Of a DNA stretch of 64,000 bases, positions 23,071 to 35,114 are shown in pieces (the first letter of the stretch is position 1; each line of letters begins with the position of its first letter). The stretch spans positions 527,151 to 591,150 of the forward strand of contig MBPM02000051.1 in NCBI GenBank assembly GCA_001695595.3, written 5' to 3'. Source of the DNA: Plasmopara viticola (Eukaryota; Oomycota; Peronosporomycetes; Peronosporales; Peronosporaceae). The notes beneath the pieces were generated by a model. The model saw nothing but the letters and a program-made list of their open reading frames with translations. It was not told the DNA's origin and ran no database searches. Both the position numbers and the translations under genes were made by a program.

Positions 23071-23142
23071 TCCCATATAGTCTAGGCGGTTAGGATAGCT
23101 GGCTCTCACCCAGCAGACCCGGGTTCGAGTCCGGTGTGGGAA
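23071..23142 (+). tRNA. tRNA-Glu (CUC), T-stem base lost
   Basis: 72 nt; one C missing after TTCGAGT. Confidence 0.78.
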
Positions 23143-23460
23143 CATTGTACTTATTGCTGCTTACTTTCGAAGCGGATATTTATACTACCAACTCATGCGC
23201 TCTTTTTTAGGGAGCTTGGTCTGCGTGGGAGCTTGGTCTGCTTGGATCTATAGTTTTTACTCACGACTTCGGTATCTTTTTGTAAAATGTTTGCATTCGC
23301 ACTAGATGCTTAAAGAGGTGCCAGATACGACGCGTACGTTGCAAGTGCTTGTGATGAGATAAGATTGACGAAAGAAGCTTTTCTTTGTCCAAATAGACGT
23401 TGCGTGTGTGCGATGGTTGTACGTGTTTATATAAATCTTAAAGTTTTTTCCTGTCAGCCT

Positions 23461-23533
23461 TCCCATATAGTCTAGGCGGTTAGGATAGCTGGCTCTCACC
23501 CAGCAGACCCGGGTTCGAGTCCCGGTGTGGGAA
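23461..23533 (+). tRNA. tRNA-Glu (CUC)
   Basis: Consensus gene; the downstream T-run is broken ('gctcgttttta'). Confidence 0.92.
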
Positions 23534-23853
23534 CATTGTACTTATTACTGCTTACTTTCGAAGCGGATATTTATACTACCAACTCATGCGCTCGTTTTTA
23601 GCGAACTTGGTCTGCGTGGGATCTTGGTCTGCGTGGATCTATAGTTTTTAGTCACGACTTCGGTATCTTTTTGTAAAATTCTTGCTTTCGCGCTAGATGC
23701 TTAAAGAGGTGCCAGATACGACCGCGTACGTTGCAAAGGCTTGTGATGAGATAAAATGGATCGAAAGAAGCTTTTCTTTGTCGAAAAAGACTTTGCGTGT
23801 GTACGATGGTTGTACGTGTTTATATAAATTTAAAAGATTTTTCCTGTCAGCCT

Positions 23854-23926
23854 TCCCATATAGTCTAGGCGGTTAGGATAGCTGGCTCTCACCCAGCAGA
23901 CCCGGGTTCGAGTCCCGGTGTGGGAA
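23854..23926 (+). tRNA. tRNA-Glu (CUC)
   Basis: Consensus, +393. Confidence 0.93.
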
Positions 23927-24237
23927 CATTGTACTTATTACTGCTTACTTTCGAAGCGGATATTTATACTTCCAACTCATGCGCTCTTTTTTAGGGAGCT
24001 TGGTCTGCGTGGGAGCTTGGATCTATAGTTGTTACTCACGACTTCGGTATCTTTTTGTAAAATGTTTGCATTCGCACTAGATGCTTAAAGAGGTGCCAGA
24101 TACGACCGCGTACGTTGCAAGTGCTTGTGATGAGATAAGATTGACCGAGAGAAGCTTTTCTTTGTCCAAATAGACGTTGCGTGTGTGTGATGGTTGTACG
24201 TGTTTATATAAATCTAATAGATTTTTCCTGTCAGCCT

Positions 24238-24310
24238 TCCCATATAGTCTAGGCGGTTAGGATAGCTGGCTCTCACCCAGCAGACCCGGGTTCGAGTCAT
24301 GGTGTGGGAA
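24238..24310 (+). tRNA. tRNA-Glu (CUC), CATGG T-stem variant
   Basis: First of 13 copies with CATGG for CCCGG: one T-stem mismatch, one wobble, and the last B-box base changed to A. Confidence 0.75.
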
Positions 24311-24626
24311 CATTGTACTTATTACTGCTTACTTTCGAAGCGGATATTTATACTACCAACTCATGCGCTCTTTTTTAGGGAGCTTGGTCTGCGTGGGAGC
24401 TTGGTCTGCTTGGATCTATAGTTTTTACTCACGACTTCGGTATCTTTTTGTAAAATGTTTGCATTCGCGCTAGATGCTTAAAGAGGTGCCAGATACGACT
24501 GCGTACGTTGCAAAGGCTTGTGATGAGATAAGATTGACGAAAGAAGCTTTTCTTTGTCCAAAAGACTTTGCGTGTGTGCGATGGTTGTACGTGTTTATAT
24601 AAATCTAAAGTTTTTCCTGTCAGCCT

Positions 24627-24698
24627 TCCATATAGTCTAGGCGGTTAGGATAGCTGGCTCTCACCCAGCAGACCCGGGTTCGAGTCCCGGTGTGGGAA
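24627..24698 (+). tRNA. tRNA-Glu (CUC), acceptor C lost
   Basis: Acceptor TCCATA; 72 nt. Confidence 0.78.
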
Positions 24699-25017
24699 CA
24701 TTGTACTTATTGCTGCTTACTTTCGAAGCGGATATTTATACTACCAACTCATGCGCTCTTTTTTAGCGAACTTGGTCTGCGTGGGATCTTGGTCTGCGTG
24801 GATCTATAGTTTTTAGTCACGACTTCGGTATCTTTTTGTAAAATGTTTGCATTCGCGCTAGATGCTTAAAGAGGTGCCAGATACGACCGCATACGTTGCA
24901 AGTGCTTGTGATGAGATAAGAATGACCGAAAGAAGCTTTTCTTTGTCCAAATAGACTTTGCGTGTGTGTGATGGTTGTACGTGTTTATATAAATCTAAAG
25001 TTTTTTCCTGTCAGCCT

Positions 25018-25090
25018 TCCCATATAGTCTAGGCGGTTAGGATAGCTGGCTCTCACCCAGCAGACCCGGGTTCGAGTCCCGGTGTGGGAA
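25018..25090 (+). tRNA. tRNA-Glu (CUC)
   Basis: Consensus, +391. Confidence 0.93.
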
Positions 25091-25390
25091 CATTGTACTT
25101 ATTACTGCTTACTTTCGAAGCGGATATTTATACTACCAACTCATGCGCTCTTTTTTAGGGAGCTTGGTCTGCGTGGATCTATAGTTGTTACTCACGACTT
25201 CGGTATCTTTTTGTAAAATGTTTGCATTCGCGCTAGATGCTTAAAGAGGTGCCAGATACGACCGCATACGTTGCAAGTGCTTGTGATGAGATAAGATTGA
25301 TCGAAAGAAGCTTTTCTTTGTCAAAAGACTTTGCGTGTGTGCGATGGTTGTACGTGTTTATATAAATTAAAAGATTTTTCCTGTCAGCCT

Positions 25391-25463
25391 TCCTATATAG
25401 TCTAGGCGGTTAGGATAGCTGGCTCTCACCCAGCAGACCCGGGTTCGAGTCCCGGTGTGGGAA
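25391..25463 (+). tRNA. tRNA-Glu (CUC)
   Basis: Acceptor TCCTATA (extra T-G wobble), a recurrent variant. Confidence 0.88.
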
Positions 25464-25782
25464 CATTGTACTTATTGCTGCTTACTTTCGAAGCGGATAT
25501 TTATACTACCAACTCATGCGCTCTTTTTTAGCGAACTTGGTCTGCGTGGGATCTTGGTCTGCGTGGATCTATAGTTTTTGCTCACGACTTCGGTATCTTT
25601 TTGTAAAATGTTTGCTTTCGCGCTAGATGCTTAAAGAGGTGCCAGATACGACCGCATACGTTGCAAGTGCTTGTGATGAGATAAGAATGACCGAAAGAAG
25701 CATTTCTTTGTCCAAATAGACTTTGCGTGTGTGTGATGGTTGTACGTGTTCATATAAATCTAAAAGTTTTTCCTGTCAGCCT

Positions 25783-25855
25783 TCCCATATAGTCTAGGCG
25801 GTTAGGATAGCTGGCTCTCACCCAGCAGACCCGGGTTCGAGTCCCGGTGTGGGAA
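25783..25855 (+). tRNA. tRNA-Glu (CUC)
   Basis: Consensus, +392. Confidence 0.93.
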
Positions 25856-26157
25856 CATTGTACTTATTACTGCTTACTTTCGAAGCGGATATTTATACTA
25901 CCAACTCATGCGCTCTTTTTTAGGGAGCTTGGTCTGCGTGGATCTATAGTTGTTACTCACGACTTCGGTATCTTTTTGTAAAATGTTTGCATTCGCGCTA
26001 GATGCTTAAAGAGGTGCCAGATACGACCGCATACGTTGCAAGTGCTTGTGATGAGATAAGATTGATCGAAAGAAGCTTTTCTTTGTCCAAAAGACTTTGC
26101 GTGTGTGCGATGGTTGTACGTGTTTATATAAATCTAAAAGATTTTTCCTGTCAGCCT

Positions 26158-26230
26158 TCCCATATAGTCTAGGCGGTTAGGATAGCTGGCTCTCACCCAG
26201 CAGACCCGGGTTCGAGTCCCGGTGTGGGAA
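26158..26230 (+). tRNA. tRNA-Glu (CUC)
   Basis: Consensus, +375. Confidence 0.93.
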
Positions 26231-26549
26231 CATTGTACTTATTGCTGCTTACTTTCGAAGCGGATATTTATACTACCAACTCATGCGCTCTTTTTTAGCG
26301 AACTTGGTCTGCGTGGGATCTTGGTCTGCGTGGATCTATAGTTTTTGCTCACGACTTCGGTATCTTTTTGTAAAATGTTTGCTTTCGCGCTAGATGCTTA
26401 AAGAGGTGCCAGATACGACCGCATACGTTGCAAGTGCTTGTGATGAGATAAGAATGACCGAAAGAAGCTTTTCTTTGTCCAAATAGACTTTGCGTGTGTG
26501 TGATGGTTGTACGTGTTTATATAAATCTAAAAGTTTTTCCTGTCAGCCT

Positions 26550-26622
26550 TCCCATATAGTCTAGGCGGTTAGGATAGCTGGCTCTCACCCAGCAGACCCG
26601 GGTTCGAGTCCCGGTGTGGGAA
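26550..26622 (+). tRNA. tRNA-Glu (CUC)
   Basis: Consensus, +392. Confidence 0.93.
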
Positions 26623-26923
26623 CATTGTACTTATTACTGCTTACTTTCGAAGCGGATATTTATACTACCAACTCATGCGCTCTTTTTTAGGGAGCTTGGT
26701 CTGCGTGGATCTATAGTTTTACTCACGACTTCGGTATCTTTTTGTAAAATGTTTGCATTCGCGCTAGATGCTTAAAGAGGTGCCAGATACGACCGCATAC
26801 GTTGCAAGTGCTTGTGATGAGATAAGATTGATCGAAAGAAGCTTTTCTTTGTCCAAAAGACTTTGCGTGTGTGCGATGGTTGTACGTGTTTATATAAATC
26901 TAAAAGATTTTTCCTGTCAGCCT

Positions 26924-26996
26924 TCCTATATAGTCTAGGCGGTTAGGATAGCTGGCTCTCACCCAGCAGACCCGGGTTCGAGTCCCGGTGTGGGAA
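26924..26996 (+). tRNA. tRNA-Glu (CUC)
   Basis: TCCTATA acceptor. Confidence 0.88.
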
Positions 26997-27316
26997 CATT
27001 GTACTTATTGCTGCTTACTTTCGAAGCGGATATTTATACTACCAACTCATGCGCTCTTTTTTAGCGAACTTGGTCTGCGTGGGATCTTGGTCAGCGTGGA
27101 TCTATAGTTTTTGCTCACGACTTCGGTATCTTTTTGTAAAATGTTTGCATTCGCGCTAGATGCTTAAAGAGGTGCCAGATACGACCGCGTACGTTGCAAA
27201 GGCTTGTGATGAGATAAGATTGATCGAAAGAAGCTTTTCTTTGTCGAAAAAGACTTTGCGTGTGTGCGATGGTTGTACGTGTTTATATAAATTTAAAAGA
27301 TTTTTCCTGTCAGCCT

Positions 27317-27388
27317 TCCATATAGTCTAGGCGGTTAGGATAGCTGGCTCTCACCCAGCAGACCCGGGTTCGAGTCCCGGTGTGGGAA
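27317..27388 (+). tRNA. tRNA-Glu (CUC), acceptor C lost
   Basis: TCCATA, 72 nt. Confidence 0.78.
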
Positions 27389-27708
27389 CATTGTACTTAT
27401 TGCTGCTTACTTTCGAAGCAGATATTTATACTACCAACTCATGCGCTCTTTTTTAGCGAACTTGGTCTGCGTGGGATCTTGGTCTGCGTGGATCTATAGT
27501 TTTTAGTCACGACTTCGGTATCTTTTTGTAAAATTCTTGCTTTCGCGCTAGATGCTTAAAGAGGTGCCAGATACGACCGCATACGTTGCAAGTGCTTGTG
27601 ATGAGATAAGAATGACCGAAAGAAGCTTTTCTTTGTCCAAATAGACTTTGCGTGTGTGCGATGGTTGTACGTGTTTATATAAATCTAAAAGTTTTTTCCT
27701 GTCAGCCT

Positions 27709-27781
27709 TCCCATATAGTCTAGGCGGTTAGGATAGCTGGCTCTCACCCAGCAGACCCGGGTTCGAGTCCCGGTGTGGGAA
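27709..27781 (+). tRNA. tRNA-Glu (CUC)
   Basis: Consensus, +392. Confidence 0.93.
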
Positions 27782-28099
27782 CATTGTACTTATTACTGCT
27801 TACTTTCGAAGCGGATATTTATACTACCAACTCATGCGCTCTTTTTTAGGGAGCTTGGTCTGCGTGGGATCTTGGTCAGCGTGGATCTATAGTTTTTGCT
27901 CACGACTTCGGTATCTTTTTGTAAAATGTTTGCATTCGCGCTAGATGCTTAAAGAGGTGCCAGATACGACCGCGTACGTTGCAAGGCTGTGATGAGATAA
28001 GATTGATCGAAAGAAGCTTTTCTTTGTCGAAAAAGACTTTGCGTGTGTGCGATGGTTGTACGTGTTTATATAAATTTAAAAGATTTTTCCTGTCAGCCT

Positions 28100-28172
28100 T
28101 CCTATATAGTCTAGGCGGTTAGGATAGCTGGCTCTCACCCAGCAGACCCGGGTTCGAGTCCCGGTGTGGGAA
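28100..28172 (+). tRNA. tRNA-Glu (CUC)
   Basis: TCCTATA acceptor. Confidence 0.88.
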
Positions 28173-28492
28173 CATTGTACTTATTGCTGCTTACTTTCGA
28201 AGCAGATATTTATACTACCAACTCATGCGCTCTTTTTTAGCGAACTTGGTCTGCGTGGGATCTTGGTCTGCGTGGATCTATAGTTTTTAGTCACGACTTC
28301 GGTATCTTTTTGTAAAATGTTTGCTTTCGCGCTAGATGCTTAAAGAGGTGCCAGATACGACCGCATACGTTGCAAGTGCTTGTGATGAGATAAGAATGAC
28401 CGAAAGAAGCTTTTCTTTGTCCAAATAGACGTTGCGTGTGTGCGATGGTTGTACGTGTTTATATAAATCTAAAAGTTTTTTCCTGTCAGCCT

Positions 28493-28565
28493 TCCCATAT
28501 AGTCTAGGCGGTTAGGATAGCTGGCTCTCACCCAGCAGACCCGGGTTCGAGTCCCGGTGTGGGAA
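28493..28565 (+). tRNA. tRNA-Glu (CUC)
   Basis: Consensus, +393. Confidence 0.93.
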
Positions 28566-28881
28566 CATTGTACTTATTACTGCTTACTTTCGAAGCGGAT
28601 ATTTATACTACCAACTCATGCGCTCTTTTTTAGGGAGCTTGGTCTGCGTGGGAGCTTGGTCTGCTTGGATCTATAGTTTTTACTCACGACTTCGGTATCT
28701 TTTTGTAAAATGTTTGCATTCGCGCTAGATGCTTAAAGAGGTGCCAGATACGACCGCGTACGTTGCAAGGCTTGTGATGAGATAAATGATCGAAAGAAGC
28801 TTTTCTTTGTCCAAAAGACTTTGCGTGTGTGCGATGGTTGTACGTGTTTATATAAATCTAAAAGATTTTTCCTGTCAGCCT

Positions 28882-28953
28882 TCCATATAGTCTAGGCGGT
28901 TAGGATAGCTGGCTCTCACCCAGCAGACCCGGGTTCGAGTCCCGGTGTGGGAA
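28882..28953 (+). tRNA. tRNA-Glu (CUC), acceptor C lost
   Basis: TCCATA, 72 nt. Confidence 0.78.
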
Positions 28954-29272
28954 CATTGTACTTATTGCTGCTTACTTTCGAAGCGGATATTTATACTACC
29001 AACTCATGCGCTCTTTTTTAGCGAACTTGGTCTGCGTGGGATCTTGGTCTGCGTGGATCTATAGTTTTTGCTCACGACTTCGGTATCTTTTTGTAAAATG
29101 TTTGCATTCGCGCTAGATGCTTAAAGAGGTGCCAGATACGACCGCGTACGTTGCAAAGGCTTGTGATGAGATAAGATTGATCGAAAGAAGCTTTTCTTTG
29201 TCGAAAAAGACTTTGCGTGTGTGCGATGGTTGTACGTGTTTATATAAATTAAAAGATTTTTCCTGTCAGCCT

Positions 29273-29345
29273 TCCTATATAGTCTAGGCGGTTAGGATAG
29301 CTGGCTCTCACCCAGCAGACCCGGGTTCGAGTCCCGGTGTGGGAA
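29273..29345 (+). tRNA. tRNA-Glu (CUC)
   Basis: TCCTATA acceptor. Confidence 0.88.
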
Positions 29346-29648
29346 CATTGTACTTATTGCTGCTTACTTTCGAAGCGGATATTTATACTACCAACTCATG
29401 CGCTCTTTTTTAGCGAACTTGGTCTGCGTGGATCTATAGTTTTTAGTCACGACTTCGGTATCTTTTTGTAAAATGTTTGCTTTCGCGCTAGATGCTTAAA
29501 GAGGTGCCAGATACGACCGCATACGTTGCAAGTGCTTGTGATGAGATAAGAATGACCAAAAGAAGCTTTTTTTTGTCCAAATAGACTTTGCGTGTGTGTG
29601 ATGGTTGTACGTGTTTATATAAATCTAATAGATTTTTCCTGTCAGCCT

Positions 29649-29721
29649 TCCCATATAGTCTAGGCGGTTAGGATAGCTGGCTCTCACCCAGCAGACCCGG
29701 GTTCGAGTCCCGGTGTGGGAA
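29649..29721 (+). tRNA. tRNA-Glu (CUC)
   Basis: Consensus gene; trailer begins 'actagttactgc'. Confidence 0.93.
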
Positions 29722-30041
29722 CATTGTACTAGTTACTGCTTACTTTCGAAGCGGATATTTATACTACCAACTCATGCGCTCTTTTTTAGCGAACTTGGTC
29801 TGCGTGGGATCTTGGTCTGCGTGGATCTATAGTTTTTAGTCACGACTTCGGTATCTTTTTGTAAAATGTTTGCATTCGCGCTAGATGCTTAAAGAGGTGC
29901 CAGATACGACCGCGTACGTTGCGAAGGCTTGTGAGGAGATAAGATTGATCGAAAGAAGCTTTTCTTTGTCGAAAAAGACTTTGCGTGTGTGCGATGGTTG
30001 TACGTGTTTATATAAATTTAAAAGATTTTTCCTGTCAGCCT

Positions 30042-30114
30042 TCCTATATAGTCTAGGCGGTTAGGATAGCTGGCTCTCACCCAGCAGACCCGGGTTCGAG
30101 TCTCGGTGTGGGAA
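30042..30114 (+). tRNA. tRNA-Glu (CUC)
   Basis: TCCTATA acceptor and CTCGG T-stem (wobble). Confidence 0.84.
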
Positions 30115-30434
30115 CATTGTACTTATTGCTGCTTACTTTCGAAGCGGATATTTATACTACCAACTCATGCGCTCTTTTTTAGCGAACTTGGTCTGCGTGG
30201 GATCTTGGTCTGCGTGGATCTATAGTTTTTAGTCACGACTTCGGTATCTTTTTGTAAAATGTTTGCTTTCGCGCTAGATGCTTAAAGAGGTGCCAGATAC
30301 GACCGCATACGTTGCAAGTGCTTGTGATGAGATAAGAATGACCGAAAGAAGCTTTTCTTTGTCCAAATAGACTTTGCGTGTGTGTGATGGTTGTACGTGT
30401 TTATATAAATCTAATAGATTTTTCCTGTCAGCCT

Positions 30435-30507
30435 TCCCATATAGTCTAGGCGGTTAGGATAGCTGGCTCTCACCCAGCAGACCCGGGTTCGAGTCCCGGT
30501 GTGGGAA
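30435..30507 (+). tRNA. tRNA-Glu (CUC)
   Basis: Consensus, +393. Confidence 0.93.
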
Positions 30508-30826
30508 CATTGTACTTATTACTGCTTACTTTCGAAGCGGATATTTATACTACCAACTCATGCGCTCTTTTTTAGCGAACTTGGTCTGCGTGGGATCTTG
30601 GTCTGCGTGGATCTATAGTTTTTACTCACGACTTCGGTATCTTTTTGTAAAATGTTTGCTTTCGCGCTAGATGCTTAAAGAGGTGCCAGATACGACCGCA
30701 TACGTTGCAAGTGCTTGTGATGAGATAAGAATGACCGAAAGAAGCTTTTCTTTGTCCAAATAGACTTTGCGTGTGTGTGTGGTTGTACGTGTTTATATAA
30801 ATCTAATAGATTTTTCCTGTCAGCCT

Positions 30827-30899
30827 TCCCATATAGTCTAGGCGGTTAGGATAGCTGGCTCTCACCCAGCAGACCCGGGTTCGAGTCATGGTGTGGGAA
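30827..30899 (+). tRNA. tRNA-Glu (CUC), CATGG T-stem variant
   Basis: Second CATGG copy, separated from the main cluster. Confidence 0.75.
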
Positions 30900-31217
30900 C
30901 ATTGTACTTATTACTGCTTACTTTCGAAGCGGATATTTATACTACCAACTCATGCGCTCTTTTTAGGGAGCTTGGTCTGCGTGGGAGCTTGGTCTGCTTG
31001 GATCTATAGTTTTTACTCACGACTTCGGTATCTTTTTGTAAAATGTTTGCATTCGCGCTAGATGCTTAAAGAGGTGCTAGATACGACCGCGTACGTTGCA
31101 AAGGCTTGTGATGAGATAAGATTGATCGAAAGAAGCTTTTCTTTGTCCAAATAGACGTTGCGTGTGTGCGATGGTTGTACGTGTTTATATAAATCTAAAC
31201 GTTTTTCCTGTCAGCCT

Positions 31218-31290
31218 TCCCATATAGTCTAGGCGGTTAGGATAGCTGGCTCTCACCCAGCAGACCCGGGTTCGAGTCCCGGTGTGGGAA
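31218..31290 (+). tRNA. tRNA-Glu (CUC)
   Basis: Consensus, +391. Confidence 0.93.
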
Positions 31291-31610
31291 CATTGTACTT
31301 ATTACTGCTTACTTTCGAAGCGGATATTTATACTACCAACTCATGCGCTCTTTTTTAGGGAGCTTGGTCTGCGTGGGAGCTTGGTCTGCTTGGATCTATA
31401 GTTTTTACTTACGACTTCGGTATCTTTTTGTAAAATGTTTGCATTTGCGCTAGATGCTTAAAGAGGTGCCAGATACGACCGCATACGTTGCAAGTGCTTG
31501 TGGTGAGATAAGATTGATCGAAAGAAGCTTTTCTTTGTCCAAATAGACGTTGCGTGTGTGCGATGGTTGTACGTGTTTATATAAATCTAAAAGTTTTTTC
31601 CTGTCAGCCT

Positions 31611-31683
31611 TCCCATATAGTCTAGGCGGTTAGGATAGCTGGCTCTCACCCAGCAGACCCGGGTTCGAGTCCCGGTGTGGGAA
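31611..31683 (+). tRNA. tRNA-Glu (CUC)
   Basis: Consensus, +393. Confidence 0.93.
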
Positions 31684-31986
31684 CATTGTACTTATTACTG
31701 CTTACTTTCGAAGCGGATATTTATACTACCAACTCATGCGCTCTTTTCTAGGGATCTTGGTCTGCTTGGATCTGTAGTTTTAAGTCACGACTTCGGTATC
31801 TTTTTGTAAAATGTTTGCATTCGCGCTAGATGCTTTAAGAGGTGCCAGATTCGAGCGCATACGTTGCAAGTGCTTGTGATGAGATAAGAATGACCGAAAG
31901 AAGCTTTTCTTTGTCCAAATAGACTTTGCGTGTGTGTGATGGTTGTACGTGTTTATATAAATCTAAAAGTTTTTTTCTGTCAGCCT

Positions 31987-32059
31987 TTCCATGTAGTCTA
32001 GGCGGTTAGGATAGCTGGCTCTCACCCAGCAGACCCGGGTTCGAGTCCCGGTGTGGGAC
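31987..32059 (+). tRNA. tRNA-Glu (CUC)
   Basis: Acceptor TTCCATG, and one A lost at the 3' end so the discriminator reads C. Confidence 0.75.
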
Positions 32060-32127
32060 ATTGTACTTGTTACTGCTTACTTTCGAAGCGGATATTTATA
32101 CTACCAACTCATGCGCTCTTTTTTTGG

Positions 32128-32178
32128 GAGCTTGGTCTGCGTGGGAGCTTGGTCTGCGTGGGAGCTTGGTCTGCGTGG
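32128..32178 (+). repeat. 17-bp minisatellite, 3 units
   Basis: Three tandem units in a monomer without an insert; this is the 409-bp monomer. Confidence 0.9.
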
Positions 32179-32395
32179 TTCTATAGTTGTTACTCACGAC
32201 TTCGGTATCTTTTTGTAAAATGTTTGTATTCGCGCTAGATGCTTAAAGAGGTGCCAGATACGACCGCATACGTTGCAAGTGCTTGTGATGAAATAAGAAT
32301 GACCGAAAGAAGCTTTTCTTTGTTCAAATAGACTTTGCGTGTGTGTGATGGTTGTACGTGTTTATATAAATCTAATAGATTTTTCCTGTCAGCCT

Positions 32396-32468
32396 TCCCA
32401 TATAGTCTAGGCGGTTAGGATAGCTGGCTCTCACCCAGCACACCCGGGTTCGAGTCCCGGTGTGGGAA
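32396..32468 (+). tRNA. tRNA-Glu (CUC)
   Basis: Variable loop ACAC. Confidence 0.9.
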
Positions 32469-32771
32469 CATTGTACTTATTACTGCTTACTTTCGAAGCG
32501 GATATTTATACTACCAACTCATGCGCTCTTTTTTAGGGAGCTTGATCTGCTTGGATCTATAGTTTTAAGTCACGACTTCGGTATCTTTTTGTAAAATGTT
32601 TGCATCCGCGCCAGATGCATTAAGAGGTGCCAGATTCGAGCGCATACGTTGCAAGTGCTTGTGATGAGATAAGAATGACCTTAAGAAGCTTTTCTTTGTC
32701 CAAATAGACTTTGCGTGTGTGTGATGGTTGTACGTGTTTATATAAATTTAAAAGTTTTTTCCTGTCAGCCT

Positions 32772-32844
32772 TTCCACATAGTCTAGGCGGTTAGAATAGC
32801 TGGCTCTCACCCAGCAGACCCGGGTTCGAGTCCCGGTGTGGGAC
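32772..32844 (+). tRNA. tRNA-Glu (CUC), D-stem variant
   Basis: Acceptor TTCCACA, D-arm GTTAGAATA, discriminator reads C. Confidence 0.75.
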
Positions 32845-33127
32845 ATTGTACTTGTTACTGCTTACTTTCGAAGCGGATATTTATACTACCAACTCATGCG
32901 CTCTTTTTTTGGGAGCTTGGTCTGCGTGGGAGCTTGGTGTGCGTGGTTCTATAGTTGTTACTCACGACTTCGGTATCTTTTTGTAAAATGTTTGCATTCG
33001 CGCTAGATGCTTAACGAGGTGCCAGATTCGAGCGCATACGTTGCAAGTGCTTGTGATGAGATAACATTGAACGAAAGAAGCTTTTCTTTGTCCCAATAGA
33101 CGTTGCGTGTGTGCAATGGTTGTACGT

Positions 33128-33451
33128 ATTGTATTGTATTGTATTACGTTATCGCGTTGCCAAGTTATGCACGTGCTAGGCTCTATGTCTAGTCCACGAC
33201 ATAGAGTGGTGTCCGCATACGTCGAGTCTCGTTCGGCGGGCAGTGCAGCCAGCACCGATGCCGTGAGGGTCTTCCATAGTTTTGTGTAGTTCTGACTTGG
33301 TAAGAGCCCAGGTGGCGCCCTGGTGCTGGAGACCGTCGCGTCGAGGGTGAGACCCGTTAGAGACCTGCAGATGCCCGAGAGCACCTGCCCGAAGCGCGCG
33401 AGCATTTAGCCCCCGCGCTTGGAAGGAGGGCGTCACCCCAACCTTTTCCGA
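33128..33451 (-). mobile_element. Retroposon-like insert, copy 1
   Basis: A GC-rich segment of about 325 bp interrupts the AT-rich spacer between tRNAs 32772 and 33502. It is flanked by 'aatggttgtacgt' (33115-33127) and a near-identical copy after 33451. Its minus strand ends in a short pentamer tail of 'aatac' units. Removing 325 + 13 bp restores the normal 392-bp spacing. A short tandem tail plus a 13-bp target duplication is typical of LINE or SINE integration. No reverse-transcriptase motif and no Pol III B box are visible, so a 5'-truncated LINE or an unclassified SINE are both possible. Confidence 0.75.
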
Positions 33452-33501
33452 AATTGGTTGTACGTGTTTATACAAATCTAAAACTTTTTACCTGTCAGCC
33501 T

Positions 33502-33574
33502 TCCCATATAGTCTAGGCGGTTAGAATAGCTGGCTCTCACCCAGCAGACCCGGGTTCGAGTCCCGGTGTGGGAA
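33502..33574 (+). tRNA. tRNA-Glu (CUC)
   Basis: First copy after insert 1; shares the GTTAGAATA D-arm with 32772. Confidence 0.85.
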
Positions 33575-33876
33575 CTCGTACTAATTGCTGCTTACTTTCG
33601 AAGCGGATATTTATACTACCAACTCATGCGCTCTTTTTTAGGGAACTTGGTCTGCGTGGATCTATAGTTTTTACTCACGACTTCGGTATCTTTTTGTAAA
33701 ATGTTTGCATTCGCGCTAGATGCTTAACGAGGTGCCAGATACGACCGCGTACGTTGCAAGTGCTTGTGATGAGATAAGATTGACCGAGAGAAGCTTTTCT
33801 TTGTTCAAATAAACTTTGCGTGTGTGCGATGGTTGTATGTGTTTATATAAATCGAAACGTTTTTTCCTGTCAGCCT

Positions 33877-33949
33877 TCCCATATAGTCTAGGCGGTTAGG
33901 ATAGCTGGCTCTCACCCAGCAGACCCGGGTTCGAGTCATGGTGTGGGAA
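33877..33949 (+). tRNA. tRNA-Glu (CUC), CATGG T-stem variant
   Basis: +375. Confidence 0.75.
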
Positions 33950-34269
33950 CGTTGTACTTATTACTGCTTACTTTCGAAGCGGATATTTATACTACCAACT
34001 CATGCGCTCTTTTTTTGGGAGCTTGGTCTGCGTGGGAGCTTGGTTTACGTGGATCTATAGTTGTTACTCACGACTTCGGTATCTTTTTGTAAAATGTTTG
34101 CATTTGCGCTATATGCTTAAAGAGGTGCCAGATACGACCGCGTACGTTGCAAAGGCTTGTGATGAGATAAGATTGACCGAAAGAAGCTTTTCTTTGTCCA
34201 AATAGGCGTTGCGTGTGTGCGATGGTTGTACGTGTTTATATAAATCTAAAAGTTTTTTCCTGTCAGCCT

Positions 34270-34342
34270 TCCCATATAGTCTAGGCGGTTAGGATAGCTG
34301 GCTCTCACCCAGCAGACCCGGGTTCGAGTCATGGTGTGGGAA
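34270..34342 (+). tRNA. tRNA-Glu (CUC), CATGG T-stem variant
   Basis: Follows another CATGG copy directly. Confidence 0.75.
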
Positions 34343-34666
34343 CATTGTACTTATTGCTGCTTACTTTCGAAGCGGATATTTATACTACCAACTCATGCGC
34401 TCTTTTTTTGGGAGCTTGGTCTGCGTGGGAGCTTGGTTTGCGTGGATCTATAGTTGTTACTCACGACTTCGGTATCTTTTTGTAAAATGTTTGCATTTGC
34501 GCTATATGCTTAAAGAGGTGCCAGATACGACCGCGTACGTTGCAAAGGCTTGTGATGAGATAAGATTGACCGAAAGAAGCTTTTCTTTGTCCAAATAGAC
34601 GTTGCGTGTGTGCAATGGTTGTACGTGTTTATATAAATCTAAAAGATTTTTTTTTCGTGTCAGCCT

Positions 34667-34739
34667 TCCCATATAGTCTAAGCGGTTAGGATAGCTGGCT
34701 CTCACCCAGCAGACCCGGGTTCGAGTCATGGTGTGTGAA
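34667..34739 (+). tRNA. tRNA-Glu (CUC), degenerate
   Basis: CATGG T-stem, TGTGTGA acceptor mismatch, GTCTAAGCGG D-loop; upstream T-run expanded to T9. Confidence 0.65.
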
Positions 34740-35041
34740 CATTGTACTTATTGCTGCTACTTTCGAAGCGGATATTTATACTACCAACTCATGCGCTCTT
34801 TTTTAGGGAGCTTGGTCAGCGTGGATCTATAGTTTTTAGTCACGACTTCGGTATCTTTTTGTAAAATGTTTGCATTCGCGCTAGATGCTTAACGAGGTGC
34901 CAGATTCGAGCGCATACGTTGCAAGTGCTTGTGATGAGATAAGAATGCCCGAAAGAAGCTTTTCTTTGTCCAAATAGACTTTGCGTGTGTGTGATGGTTG
35001 TACGTGTTTATAAAAATCTAAAAGATTTTTCCTGTCAGCCT

Positions 35042-35114
35042 TCCCATATAGTCGAGGCGGTTAGGATAGCTGGCTCTCACCCAGCAGACCCGGGTTCGAG
35101 TCCCGGTGTGGGAA
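35042..35114 (+). tRNA. tRNA-Glu (CUC)
   Basis: D-arm GTCGAGG alters the A box. Confidence 0.85.

Larger units (their letters stand above)
11520..33100 (+). repeat. Tandem array of intact-loop tRNA-Glu(CUC) monomers
   Basis: Fifty-six monomers (tRNA starts 11543 to 32772) at spacings near 375 or 392 bp; one spacing of 409 bp reflects a third minisatellite unit. A local dimer pattern of about 766 bp is visible at 25.0-27.0 kb. The roughly 300-bp spacers contain no ORF outside repeat frames and no recognised RNA gene besides the tRNA. Confidence 0.93.

Noticed and set aside
33128..33145. The pentamer repeat as an independent microsatellite
   Set aside because: It is short, occurs only at the insert end and fits the tail of the retroposon.
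33128..33451. Insert as a 5S rRNA, U snRNA, 7SL or RNase P RNA gene
   Set aside because: None of the conserved core motifs of these RNAs is visible, and the flanking target duplications point to retroposition.
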